A DNA stretch of 64,000 nucleotides, from NCBI GenBank assembly GCA_033558025.1, contig JAUCEF010000011.1, positions 1,426,001-1,490,000 on the forward strand, written 5' to 3'. This document shows positions 23,141-33,802 of the stretch, in pieces (position 1 is the first letter of the stretch; every line of letters starts with the position of its first letter). Under the pieces are notes generated by a model, which worked only from the letters and a program-made list of their open reading frames with translations, did not search any database and had not been told where the DNA came from. This DNA is from Phytophthora sp. 'mugwort' (taxonomy: Eukaryota; Oomycota; Peronosporomycetes; Peronosporales; Peronosporaceae). The translations under genes and the position numbers were made by a program.

Positions 23141-23404
23141 ATGATGGGCCATGTCAGCCCAAACATGACCACGACCACAGCCACGAGTTCGCAGACACCT
23201 GACGCATGCACCACTGCGGACGTCATCACCATGTCTAACAAGGAGATCGCGAATGCTTTGTCTGCCCCGCGGGATGCTTGTGCCCCCACACAGATGCGCG
23301 GTTCGTTTGGGAAGCGTAAGCACAAGGATGGCGACACAGACGACGGAGAAGAGGAAATTATGTACGAGCCGCAACACGACTTTCTCGCGCTCCTCCGTGT
23401 CCAG
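23141..23404 (+). CDS. Possible orphan exon, acidic/basic protein
   Basis: An open frame from ATG 23141 (MMGHVSPNM) to a good GT donor at 23405 (CAG followed by GTGAGT) in phase 0. It codes for 88 residues with a Thr/Ser-rich start, a basic GKRKHKDG patch and an acidic DTDDGEEEI patch. No family is recognised. It looks like a first exon in composition, loosely like the N-terminal tips of the START-like family, but no continuing exon was found downstream. It may be a 5' fragment of a lost gene. Confidence 0.28.
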
Positions 23405-24339
23405 GTGAGTACTTTTGTACCAATTGCCAGCACTAGACAACGCGTTCTTTTAGCTTAACGACAATTTCAAAAGCTTGTTGATAGAGAGTTGAGCTGCACT
23501 TGATTTCTAGCAGGGAAGATGGAGCGGTGGATGTATCGTTCTATCTACAGCTTGATTTGCACAGGCGTATCCTTTTGATTGCATCCAGCTGCAAAAAAAT
23601 GAAAGAAATGCTGCCAATGTTCTTCTAGCGCTACATTACTGTATCCTCGAGCAATTCTACGCATTCACGTTTAGCACTCAATATGCAGCGTTTTATGTGC
23701 ACCATCGCTGTGCTGTTGCTCATCGTGTGAGTGCTACAGTATGCTCCGTCGTTTAGCTAAAAAGGAAAGAGTCGATGTCAGTCGCCTCTCTTAGGAGAAA
23801 TGGCCACGATTTCGCTGAAGCTGGGTCCATCCCAGCTGCAAGGCGTTGCTGTACTTCGCTAATGACTGGCTACGGTGGGAGCCAGCTTTAACTGGCTCCC
23901 ATAACATGGGAGGTTTAATACAGTGCGCGCGAAATGCTAGAAATACAGTTTTTTCCACCGAATTTTTGTCATATCAGGTAGATAGATTTCCGATTTCTAC
24001 GCATCACAAGCAGCGCGTTACGGTCGGTTTGCGGTGTTGTTCTCTTGCATCTGCGATCTCGAGGCCAACCAACCGCATTTAACCCTTTTCACGGTTGGTG
24101 CTCCAGCGCGAAAAAGATAGACGACGTGAGCGTCGATGGATTTTGAACTAATACAGATGCCTCCTACAGGGGGTTCGTATTCACTGCCACCCCAATTTGT
24201 ATGCGCTGCCACCCCATAGTAAACTCGAGTGAACGCGAGTACCTAAAGCGACCGTTCAGGATGGATACGTGCACCTGTGTAAGCGCAGACAGGGCAGCTC
24301 GCGCCGCAAGTGCTCGATCTTTTATCGTTTAGCTCGTAG
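23405..24339. other. No gene recognised
   Basis: Short frames only; if the exon at 23141-23404 is real this would be its intron or lost remainder. An imperfect short duplication (GCTGCCACCCCA / ACTGCCACCCCA, about 24182-24218) is present. Confidence 0.35.
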
Positions 24340-24372
24340 ATCTTCATACGCTCGCTAAGCAGGGGGTCAATA

Positions 24373-24957
24373 ATGAGAGGGCTAAGTACGTCGTAGATGC
24401 CGTTCGAGATACTTCTCGCAGGAGAGTATGTGGAGTACTACTTGCCATAGTTTGTTGCGGGCGATGCGCGGGTTTTCCGTATTGCCCGAGGGCTGGAAGT
24501 CCTCGATAAGGACAAGGAGTGGCCACTTCGACTCGACAGCGAGGAGCTACTACATGCAACTGAAATGATCAAGCGCTTGGCGACACGAGAGAGCTATCTA
24601 CTCGAACACCCTCGCGGCTATTGGAAAAAGGTCCGGTCTTGCTACCTCGTCGGAAGCAGTGATGTAGGTGTCACCAGGGCAGACATTCTCAACGCCAGCA
24701 TAGCTCGAGCACAGCCCGAGGCGTTTGACCACGTGCGCCGGCAGGAAGCGCTTTTGGCTAGAACCAAATCCAGGCCCCGACCTCATCGGCCCGAGACTAC
24801 AGCTACGATCTCCGAAGCAGCAAGCGCCCTGCTGGCGACTGTACCAAACTGTCGACTCCCTCAATTCCAACAAAACGTGCGAAGACGCAGCGGCATATTG
24901 GGCTATAAGGCTCTAGGCATAAGCAGACACGAGTTTTCTAGGAGGTTACGAACATAA
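24373..24957 (+). pseudogene. Unassigned decayed ORF
   Basis: Plus-strand frame reading FEILLAGEYVEYYLP, a TAG stop near 24450, then an open frame to the stop at 24957 with LDKDKEWPLRLDSEELLHAT, RESYLLEHPRGYWKKV and a Ser/Thr/Pro-rich tail. Both sides of the TAG look like protein, so this is probably a gene broken by one stop codon. I do not recognise the family. Composition does not suggest a transposase. Confidence 0.35.
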
Positions 24958-25183
24958 TTCAATCGTTTGCACTCTTCCTCACTCGTACAATTGCCACATT
25001 GACGGCAACAACGATGGTGGTGCTTGCTGCAGCAGCCGTAGAGATACTTCGGACGAAAGAGACTGTTGTAGAGATTATCTGGAAGCTGCTGCAGGCTTAG
25101 CTCAAATCCTGATGGTAAGCGCCGAGTGCCGTTCACGCCACAACCACGTTCCGCTTTCTTTCCTGACGTCGCTGCGATCGGCG

Positions 25184-27218
25184 CTACCTTATTGGCAACG
25201 GCTCCAATACTCGTGGGGGGAGTGGTTGCGGTTCATGCGTCCTATCGACCCACCACTGTGCGTTGAAATCTGCTAGCGTTAGAGGTTGGACGAGCAGGGC
25301 AGCTCGATGCAGTGTATGAGCGCACGGTAATCCAGTCGAGTTCGAAAACGATCCAATGCACGGGCGCACAAGCAATTCTATAATACAGAATTGCTTGTGC
25401 GAGCCCTCAAGCCTCGCAGGTAGTTGCACTCCGGCATCCGCTTTTGCGGCGCGATACTGCAGCACACTCAGTGACCACCACAGGGTCAATTTGCCGTGAA
25501 TTCACAAAAAATCACCGTATGAACACCCGAGCCACGATTTTAACGTCGCGTGGTAGCTCTCCGCTCGAGAAGTATCCCTCACACCAAAATGCAGCACTTG
25601 GTTTGTCCAGCACCTTACAATTTTCCGCCTCCACAAATCTAACCATAGATCATCCACGTACGCTGCCTCTAGCGGAGATAGCAAATGAAGTTCCCATCTT
25701 CGCAGCTCGTACTTATATTCCGACGCAGCATATACTACACGCAAGAACGCTCGCAATAATCTCGATGCGCTGCTGAATCTCTGTACTGAGGAGCCCTCGG
25801 TCAAGATTATAGCGGATCCGTCTCGCGTGGAAAGCTGCCTATCCGAGCGTGGCTCTCAACGTCTTTGATAATATGTCATAGGCAAAGAAGAGAAGGGACG
25901 GACGGAAAAATTTGCTCCAGTGCGTGAAGCAATGACAAGTCTCGATCAGAGAAAAAAAACTCGCGGGTACTGAACTCCTTTCTCCAGCATCAACGTCTGC
26001 AACTGCTACATTGCCCATACGTAGTCTGCTATCTTCTCGCCGCGTAAGAAAATTGAGCTATGTGAATTCTCGAATTCATGCCCGTCACCCCCACTACATT
26101 CAGCAACGGCATACCAAACCGGTTCGTCCGATAGGTGTGGTCCATCAAGACGATGTAGGGGTTCTCGCGGTATATGTCCACTTCATCGTGGAAGCCGAAA
26201 AACAAGTGCGAGAGACGATTTTTTCATCGGTTTTGTGGCGGACGAAGTAAGGCACGTCCTTCAACTTGGATAGTAAGAATTCACTGCGTCTGCTTGCATC
26301 ACTCGCTTCACATATCGACGCCGCTCGTTGCTCACATCGTTCGATGTGATGATCGTTGCCGGCGACCCGATCTACACACGCGCCAGCGTCTGAGCAGTAC
26401 GGGTACCGGTCTCAGCATCGGTAACAATGGAGCAACGATCCTCGTCTGTTAGAGAAGCTTGTCGGAATATGGGGTAAACAACAGGACCCCCAGATGGAGA
26501 ATGATTCTGTTCAATGGCTGTGCCGCGATGCTCAATTTGCCAGCGCTCTGCGACCCATTTTCACCACGCACGCGAACTAGATGTAGCCGCATCGGACAAC
26601 CAGAGCGTCGTGAAGTCGTGTTAGGCCGATTTCTGGAACCTGGGCCCGCATACTTCGCCTTTTGCCGTGGCGGTCGCACGCAAGAACTACGCGCTGAGGA
26701 TCCTTCTGCGCTGTCTTGTCGTACTTGACGCTGCAGCTGACTAGTGCGTAGCCATACTTGGCTGCGATGCCGTTTGCCGCTGCATGAGCAGCTTTCGCTG
26801 AAACAAAGGACGATTCCGGGTGGCATGGCAGTGTCCATACACGCTGCCTTGAGATCGGAGTACGCGCTTGCTCGCCGACCAGCGCTTGCTCGCCGACCAG
26901 CGCTTGCTCTTGTGCACCGGCGTGCTCACCGGGGTCAGATACCTACACTTGAAAGCCCCACTGCTCATTGAAGGGCGGCTCCCCTTCTGGCACGGCATCG
27001 TCCAACCGCACTTGCTCGCTATACATCTCGAGCGCTTGCTCACCGAACTGCTCTTGATCGCTGACCTGCTCCAGTGCGCCGACGTTTACTTGACCGCTGA
27101 CCTGCTGCTGCGCGCTGATTCGAGGCTCGACCTGAACTTGCTCGTCGCCCCGAACATCAGAGCCGAGAGGGTCTGGATCGGGCTGCTCGTAGGCCGAGAT
27201 GACGGGCATTGCGTGCAA
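25184..27218 (-). pseudogene. Second MULE / FAR1-like transposase, frameshifted
   Basis: Minus-strand Mutator/FAR1-like transposase distinct from the one at 6.1-8.5 kb. 27218-26943 is a Gln/Glu-rich N-terminus (EQVQVEPRISAQQQVSGQV). 26820-26600 carries a FAR1-like DNA-binding region (NGIAAKYGYALVSC, VVLACDRHGK). 26190-26030 reads NPYIVLMDHTYRTNRFGMPL, the first catalytic Asp region. 25560-25540 reads SRAESYHATLKSWL, and 25370-25300 the Cys/His region GLPCAHTLHR followed by FNAQWWVDRTHEP near the C-terminus (SWIM-like). At least four frame breaks. A tandem duplication of about 20 bp occurs near 26868-26910 and a 15-bp-arm hairpin at 25365-25401. Confidence 0.7.
25365..25401. repeat. Perfect hairpin, 15-bp arms
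   Basis: CGCACAAGCAATTCT (25365-25379), 7-nt loop, AGAATTGCTTGTGCG (25387-25401). It lies within the second MULE just upstream of its Cys/His motif. Probably a mutational by-product. Confidence 0.8.
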
Positions 27219-28556
27219 GAAGTGAAAGTGTTAACTTCAGCGCTTGGTTTGCATGGATCTTTCATGTGAATGGTCGCGAAGGTGAACGTCATGATCATCA
27301 TGGAAAGGTCGCGCAGGGTGGCAGCGGATACAAATGGAGTGGCAGTGAATACGGGCTCCCCTCCTAGATAAATTACACACCCTGACAAAGTTTGACGTAC
27401 ATTAAGAGAAACTGAAGCCGAAGATGAATACGTCATCTACTAGAAAGGATGATCTAAGCTATTGTGCGAAGAGGTAGTAGCTCATGCTGAGATGTGGAAG
27501 TCAAGGCTCGCGAAAAGCTAGCTAACTGTGTTTTGTCCTTAAACTTAGGACAAAAAAATTGTTCTTGGTCCTTTTTTCAGGGACAAACTGGGCAGGCTCC
27601 GTTAGCATTCTCGAGAATGCGTAGCGAGCGTCAGCGCTCGCGTAGCATCAGACTGGTGCTAAAGAACGAATGATTGGGGTACCCCGCGACGAATGGATTC
27701 TTTTGCGAGACGGTGGTGTGGCGCGATTGTCGTTTTGGCGAGTCGGACACAGCTGCGTCTAAACTTCAAATGATCCGGAAGAGCTTTTCGCTGTAAACTG
27801 GTCGAAGCAAGATTGCGTCCCATTCCATCGTGGACCATGACAGAGTGAAATGAGCAGATGTTGCATCTAAAGCGGGTTTGAAGCCTTTGCGACTATGTTC
27901 AGCGTTCTCAGTATCGCGATTTAGCGAGCAGCACAACACGCAGCACTCTGGACCTCACCTTCGGTTTGAACCAAGTCACACACGAAATCAGTTCCTAATA
28001 GATCATGCGTAACATTAGCATTTGTAGCTCGCACCAAATCATGCTGAATTCGTTTGTCTAACCGCAGACTACAGAGGTCAGCATCAGAGGTAAAATGAAC
28101 TTTCTTCTTGTACCGAATTTCACGACGGCTCGGATTACGTTGGCACCATCTTCATTTCCGTTTCTTGAGGGACCGCTTGAGCTGGATAGTGCATCGATTG
28201 GTGATGTTACACTCCGATATTTGGCAGCATCGTGGCAAAATGTCTTAAAAGCGGATTATTTTGCTTTGCAGTTCTGGTACTCCGTGTACGATGTGCACAG
28301 ATCAGTGTTGCTCAAGAATCCGTTGGTCTGTCCTGGAACACATAGCCAATATCCAGTAACACAACCGCTACCGAGGAGGCTTCGACTATTTACCCGGAAC
28401 AGTTGAATCGACTGGAATGAATTGTAAATCAGCGTCATGATAATTCGTGACATGATCGCGGCTGTGGGTGGCCGTGAAGAGTGACATGACTTCACATTGT
28501 TCTTAGATATCGGCACTAAACGTTAATTCCCCCTTTCACTCGATCCCAGACCGATA
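27219..28556. other. No gene recognised
   Basis: Overlapping open frames on both strands at 28095-28516 without recognisable motifs. A small inverted repeat TTTTGTCCT / AGGACAAAA is near 27533-27557. No support for a gene. Confidence 0.35.
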
Positions 28557-29536
28557 TTAGCGACGGCATGATATGTTGAGGAGGTAGTAGCGGCCTGCTT
28601 CGTTGATCGACATACGATTCAGAGCTCGCCACAGCGCCAAGTTCTGGTACAGCGTGTGCGAGTCGGCCCACTGACTACGGTCATTCAACGTGAAGTCAGG
28701 TATCATGACGGAGTCATCATAAACCCAGTTTATATATGCCTCACTAATCACTTTGGGTGCAGTACGATATGTATTTGCAACAGGGTATCCAACGAACACG
28801 TGAACAACCCGAATAATACGCGAAGTGCGTGCATTTTGCATGCTGTTTTTAATTCATCAAGGGACATGCCTTCTAAATCGTTGCTCGCAATGGCAGCTGG
28901 TTGATCGACACATCTTTGGTCAGAATGGAGCGATAGTGTCATAGCTATGAATTTGACGGCTGGGTCCGTCACCGGATCTTGAGTAATGTCTGGTTTTGGT
29001 TTAGCTTTAGTTATTAGATGGAAAACCCGGCTAGTCACAGACCCAGTGACGCGAAACTTTCGGAGCAGGAGCCAATCTGGAGTATGCCGAGCCTCGGTTA
29101 GACCACGTACACCAGTCTCGAACGCAGAGAAGGTGGTCTCAATATCACGGTATGTATATCCTTTCGAATGCAGACGTAGGACCAGGCACCCGGTCCAAAA
29201 CATTCGCTTCGTCGTGTAGCACAGAGTAACACGACCCAATCCAGATCGATAGCCAAGTGCATACGCTTGAGTCGACGAAGAATTTGACCGCCCACCTCCA
29301 GTTCTCTCCGCAGCTGCCCAGTACGCATCCTTTTTGCCCTTTTCCTCAATCGCTTTCTGAGAACCGTTTGCAGGCTTGGTATATGCTAACGGAAATTTAG
29401 CTGTTCGCTTGTACGTCCCAACAATGTTTCCACCGACGTTGCGAATCTGGTGGTTGATTACATCCGACTCGTAGCCTCTGCGAGAGCATGTAAAATACCT
29501 GGTAGACGAATTTGACTCTCTATGGAGGCCCCGCAC
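28557..29536 (-). pseudogene. Unassigned minus-strand gene remnant
   Basis: A 262-codon open frame (29536-28748) contains LRLHSKGYTYRDIETTFSAF, TEARHTPDWLLLRKF and NDLEGMSLDELKTACKMHAL. Near 28810 the coding character seems to shift to another frame that reads YRTAPKVISEAYINWVYDD and LNDRSQWADSHTLYQ and ends at 28557. This suggests a single gene broken by one frameshift. I do not recognise the family; the DIETTF helix and the acidic tail would fit a transposon-encoded DNA-binding protein, but that is a guess. Confidence 0.4.
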
Positions 29537-30046
29537 AGAGATCGTTGAAGGATCTTAACTATTTCATGGGTTTGTTTCTCCACGAGTCGCTACATGTCCT
29601 CTGAGGAAAAATGCATTTGTAAGCGGAACGATTCCGTGCTCAGGGCCATAACTAACATTTATAGCAGGTCTATTAGTAAGACCTCAATAACAAATGCTCA
29701 GAAATCGTACCCCTTTTTACAATTCCTGATGTGTGCCAAGCCTTTGTCATCAACTTTCGTCGAATGCAAACGCATTATGTCGTCATTGAGTAAAGCGATG
29801 TCTCGTGCTCACCAAAGCTGAATTTGTCCAGATAGACGGCGAACAAGATCGTCCGTTTGAGCCAAATCTCGATCGTGTGTCAACGGTGGCCTCACTGCTC
29901 ATCCGTGGCGTTGTTGGCGCTGTCTGGCTGCCTATTTCCCTTCAAAATTGTTTTGTAGCTGGATTCAGGCATCGTCGTCCACGTCGGGGGATACTCGTCA
30001 CTGTTTATAATGTCGTCGAAGCAAGATGTGTCGTTTAGTAGAAACA
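29537..30046. other. No gene recognised
   Basis: Two short plus-strand frames (29594-29821, 29805-30038) with no recognisable features. Confidence 0.35.
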
Positions 30047-31049
30047 TCAACGCTCAACTTCGATGAACCTCAAGATCCCATCTTTTGTCACAAAAGCAGA
30101 TTGCTGGAAGCTCACGTTCACGAAAGTCTTCACCGCAGAGATAATTGTGTCATCCAGCCACACGCCCAACACATCGCCGACGGCAATTGCTCTCGAATTT
30201 GCTCCAGATTGCCCATCCTTTCGTCTTCGCAGACGTTGCAACACAGTATCCGTTTCAACCCGCGATTTACGTATCAAGAAGGCTTCAGCATCACCACTCT
30301 AAGCTCTAGTGGTCATCATCAACACACTCCCCACGCTGTATCGGAGCTTCCTGTGACGATAGCCAGGCCTCTGGGTGGTCTATCGGTGTCTGACATCAAC
30401 AATGGAGACTTCCCGCCGCAGAGCTGCGCGCGCGGAAGTTGAAGTGGACTTTCCCTTGCAGCCCGCGCCATAAATACGATATTTGTTGTCCTTGTGTTTT
30501 TCGGTTAAGGACAAAAACCCAAAACAGCTGTCGTACTTAATCGGCGTTTGATCCTTTTGTAGGACTGATTTGATTGGGGTTAAAGAACGCATGGATACCC
30601 AGTCTCCGGCTTGTTTGAGGTCTACAGGGCACCGCATAGTACGCAGTGTACTTCCTCAATCCTGAAGAAAGGTTTCTATATCGATATCCCTTGAACTGTC
30701 CGATGATGGCATGATCCACCTGCGAGGTTTCCTACTTCAACTTCGTCAGCCGTCATGACCAACAGCCAAGGTTGTCTGTTACTCCACTCAAATCTATCCC
30801 AGAGTGAGCACTCGCTGCCATCATAAGCATGCGGCATGCTCTGTAAAAGTATAATAAAAAGGTCCAAATAAAAAAGGGCCGGCTAGCTGCACCATCCAAA
30901 GGTGGGAGGCCACGCGAAGATCTGCGTCTTTCATCTTCACAAGCGCCACAACCGTCATGCCCCCATCCATGAAGGGAGTGTGAACACGCCCAAAATGCTA
31001 CAGTCCAGACTGTAACCGTGTTTGCGAGATAATGCAGTTCCAATGCCAC
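30047..31049 (-). pseudogene. Unassigned decayed minus-strand ORF series
   Basis: Consecutive minus-strand frames appear to belong to one broken gene: 31049-30753 and 30867-30676 (SLWDRFEWSNRQPWLLVMTADEVEV split by frame), 30719-30537 (FKGYRYRNLSSGLRKY), 30637-30380 (KKDQTPIKYD-like, KHKDNKYRIYGAGCKG) and 30277-30047 (LGVWLDDTIISAVKTFV). Stops and frame changes occur every 60-100 codons. I do not recognise the family. Confidence 0.3.
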
Positions 31050-32499
31050 TGCTGGGATTGCTCTTGTTGTTGTTTAGTGGCCTCTTTTTTTTTTACTGAC
31101 CCACAGAAGCATTATGTGTAGTGATTGAGACGTGCCTGTATACCAGCTGTCTGTGGGTTTCGCTGGGTTTGTTGCCTTGAGAAATAAGGAACATACGTTG
31201 TGACAAATAACCGCCTGCGATTATTGTGAACGTCACATGGTATGTCTTTTTTTTGTAAATCAACCGCCTTATAGCCGATTTAGGCTCTATATATACGACG
31301 TAGCCATTTTATTATACATAAACAGAATGTCAGTCCGGTTTGTTGTATCCCAACCCCTGTTCATATTTCACATGTTGCCGTCGAATTAGGGTCAAATCGC
31401 TTCGAATACCCATTTAACACTGGGCATTCGAGGTCATCGCTATATATATAAACGATATCGATGTCGCTATTATTATTAAACAACGGATAACTATACGTAT
31501 TAAGATTGAAAAGCTTAACTTGAACTCGTATGAATCTCTCCAGTCTGTTAGGAATGCAAATGTTTTCATTTGGGGCGCAGTCTCTGAACTGTTTGCTCAT
31601 TCGAGACTCGATCCGCGCAAGGCTATTTAAATAGCGAAGCTATAAAAGCTCGTTGTCCTATTTGCAGAATGGACACCTTACACCCAGAACTCAGATTTAA
31701 TTTTCTCCAACCTTGTTTTAGTATGTTTTCTACCCATCCAAAACGGCCTAACCGAGCTGGATATATTCGTCGGTTTTCACAATATGTAACTCACACTATT
31801 AGTTTAAACTAACTTTTTATTGAACGTCTTACGTCTCCGTTTACCCTAGCCCTCAGAAGGTAAGATTTCATGGCAGTATTCGGCTCTGCTTCGCAAAGGC
31901 AGTCACTGCCTTCCGGCCAGGAGAAGATTCTAAGTTTAAACCTCTACAGTGGTCAGCTCGCTGCTGTGACCGCCTCCACAAATACCGCACGGGCTTCCTT
32001 CCTGTGGTTACGCCGCTCTCCTTCGTTGTTTTGTGACTTTCACCCCCTCTTTTTTCAGCTGAGTGCATTACTCACTCTCATATAAACCACTAATTTCATG
32101 GTACATGTAGTTATTTCCGAATATGCGTAACAAAGAGCGCACCGTTTGTAACGGCAAAATACCGAGTGTATACAACAACACTGATCCCTTCGCTAATCAT
32201 AGCGTCGGGAATCAACTCTTATTCGTATTTAAGGGTATTATATCAAGGGTGTACGAAGAGCTGGTAGAACCGCCTATTTGGTATATGTAGCCATTTGTGC
32301 AGCCTCGCAAAATCAACCGCAGCTCTTCGTTCGGCATTCACTGCCGGTCTACTCAGTTTATTGTGTTCGTGTGATATTAGCACTCGCTCATTTTCCAAAC
32401 AGCTCAGCTCCGTAAAGCATGGTTCCCGAGACCAAGCTCCGCACGACGCTCACCGACGCTCAGCGTTTGCAGACTTGCCAGCAGATTTGCAAGTAGTAC
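31050..32499. other. AT-rich spacer, no gene recognised
   Basis: Contains a poly-T run (about 31087), short AT microsatellite-like stretches (about 31440-31450) and only frames under 80 codons. It ends at the target-site duplication of the Ty3 element. Confidence 0.4.
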
Positions 32500-32504
32500 G
32501 CTGT
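32500..32504. repeat. Ty3 target-site duplication, left copy (GCTGT)
   Basis: GCTGT immediately before the LTR terminus TGAATC; the same five bases follow the other terminus GATACA at 37681-37685. Confidence 0.8.
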
Positions 32505-32693
32505 TGAATCAGGATGGCCCTTGTTTGCGAGGAAGAGGAAGGAGAGGTTGCTAAGGACTGGCAGGGAGAATGCAAAAGTGCTGGTCTTCCCGACCAAACT
32601 GCTCTCAGCCAGATGCTTGGCTGAGCGAGCCCCTTTATTAAATGCTTCTAATCAGATAGGGCTACTGACAGTCCTACCGTACTATCTGATACA
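32505..32693 (-). repeat. Ty3 element 3' LTR
   Basis: 189 bp, TG..CA ends. Its last 60-odd plus-strand bases, from CCTTTATTAAAT to GATACA, match 37614-37680 with a few substitutions and a small indel. Confidence 0.8.
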
Positions 32694-32797
32694 CTCACCC
32701 CCCCCCCCAAAAAAAAAAAAAAGAATAACAGCCGTTTCTGTTTTGGAGAGATAGTACCTTTCGTCTTCAACGTCTTCAGCATCTTGCCGCGCGGGCG

Positions 32798-33491
32798 TTG
32801 CGCTCTTGTGGTGGCTTGGAGAAACGGACTGTAGTCATCTCCTTGTTGCGCCCACAAAATAACGGACCTGATCAAGCGCAAGTCTTGCCCTTCAGTCAAT
32901 CCAAGTCGCTGCCCGCACGCCGCGGTTCCGAACGCCGTCGCTGTCACTCCTCCTTCGTTGCTGTGTCCGCTTGCGCTGCTCCGGCACCCGACGAGGCCCT
33001 GTGATGGCTCGGACACGCCAGATGCGCCGCGATCTCGTGGTCGCCGATCGTCCCGCTCTTCCCCGACTGGCTCTCGTGACCTTCCAGGAGAGCTTTTACG
33101 CGGAGCGCGATGCTCGTCTAAAGCTGATCCCTGACCGCGGAGTGGTGTGGACCACTCTACACACTTTCCTCCGGCGCTTGAACAGCGCCGCTTGTGCTGC
33201 CGGTGGCCAACAGCTCTGCATGGACACGGTCGCAGTCAACCAGCGCCAAAACCTGTCAGTGGTCCCGAGGCGGTCTTGGTGCTTTAACACTTGTTGCTGG
33301 CGCCCCGAGTTTACCTTGGCGCTGGGCACACGCCGTACCCCACGCGCAAGTCCCACGCATTTGTCCTCGAGGTCGCCACAGCTGGTCGCTTTGTGTCGGA
33401 CGCTGAAGCGACGCGCATAGCGCACGTCGAGTTCGCGTTTGCGTGGCTGGGCGGGCTGCAATTTGTGCGACGCCTGATGGCCCGCGAGTGA
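32798..33491 (+). pseudogene. Coding-like ORF antisense to the Ty3 element
   Basis: Between integrase and 3' LTR, on the strand opposite to pol, a frame beginning at ATG 33004 (MARTRQMRRDLVVADRP) reads about 85 codons of GC-rich, protein-like sequence (RLALVTFQESFYAERDARLK, RGVVWTTLHTFLRRLNSAAC). At about 33260 the coding character moves to another frame, which after one TAA continues GHTPYPTRKSHAFVLEVATA and FAFAWLGGLQFVRRLMARE to a TGA at 33491. An open frame with a different phase (32798-33004) may be its upstream part. Codon choice is strongly GC-ending, unlike the pol remnant. No family recognised. It is either an extra antisense gene of this element family or captured host sequence. Confidence 0.5.
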
Positions 33492-33802
33492 ATGTAGTTC
33501 CAGAGGTCGAACTACGATTCTTCATAAAAGTCCAATACAGCTCTTTGATTCTTGAAATTTGTCTTAGGGATGATCTTGCATACAGAAGCCCAAACTAACC
33601 AAATTTGGGATCCGGGTTTGTCGAGCTCGAGATTAACGATCCTTGGTCCCAGGCATTGTGTACTGCTCTCACGGTACCTTGTCTGGTTATCCCACCGTTG
33701 TCTGGAGCTGTCGCCATTTCCGCTAAGCAACATTACCGTCCTGTGCTTCTGTCCGTCTTCGTTTTCTTGATCGCTTGGGGCCCTTGGCTTCGAATGCTTG
33801 GA

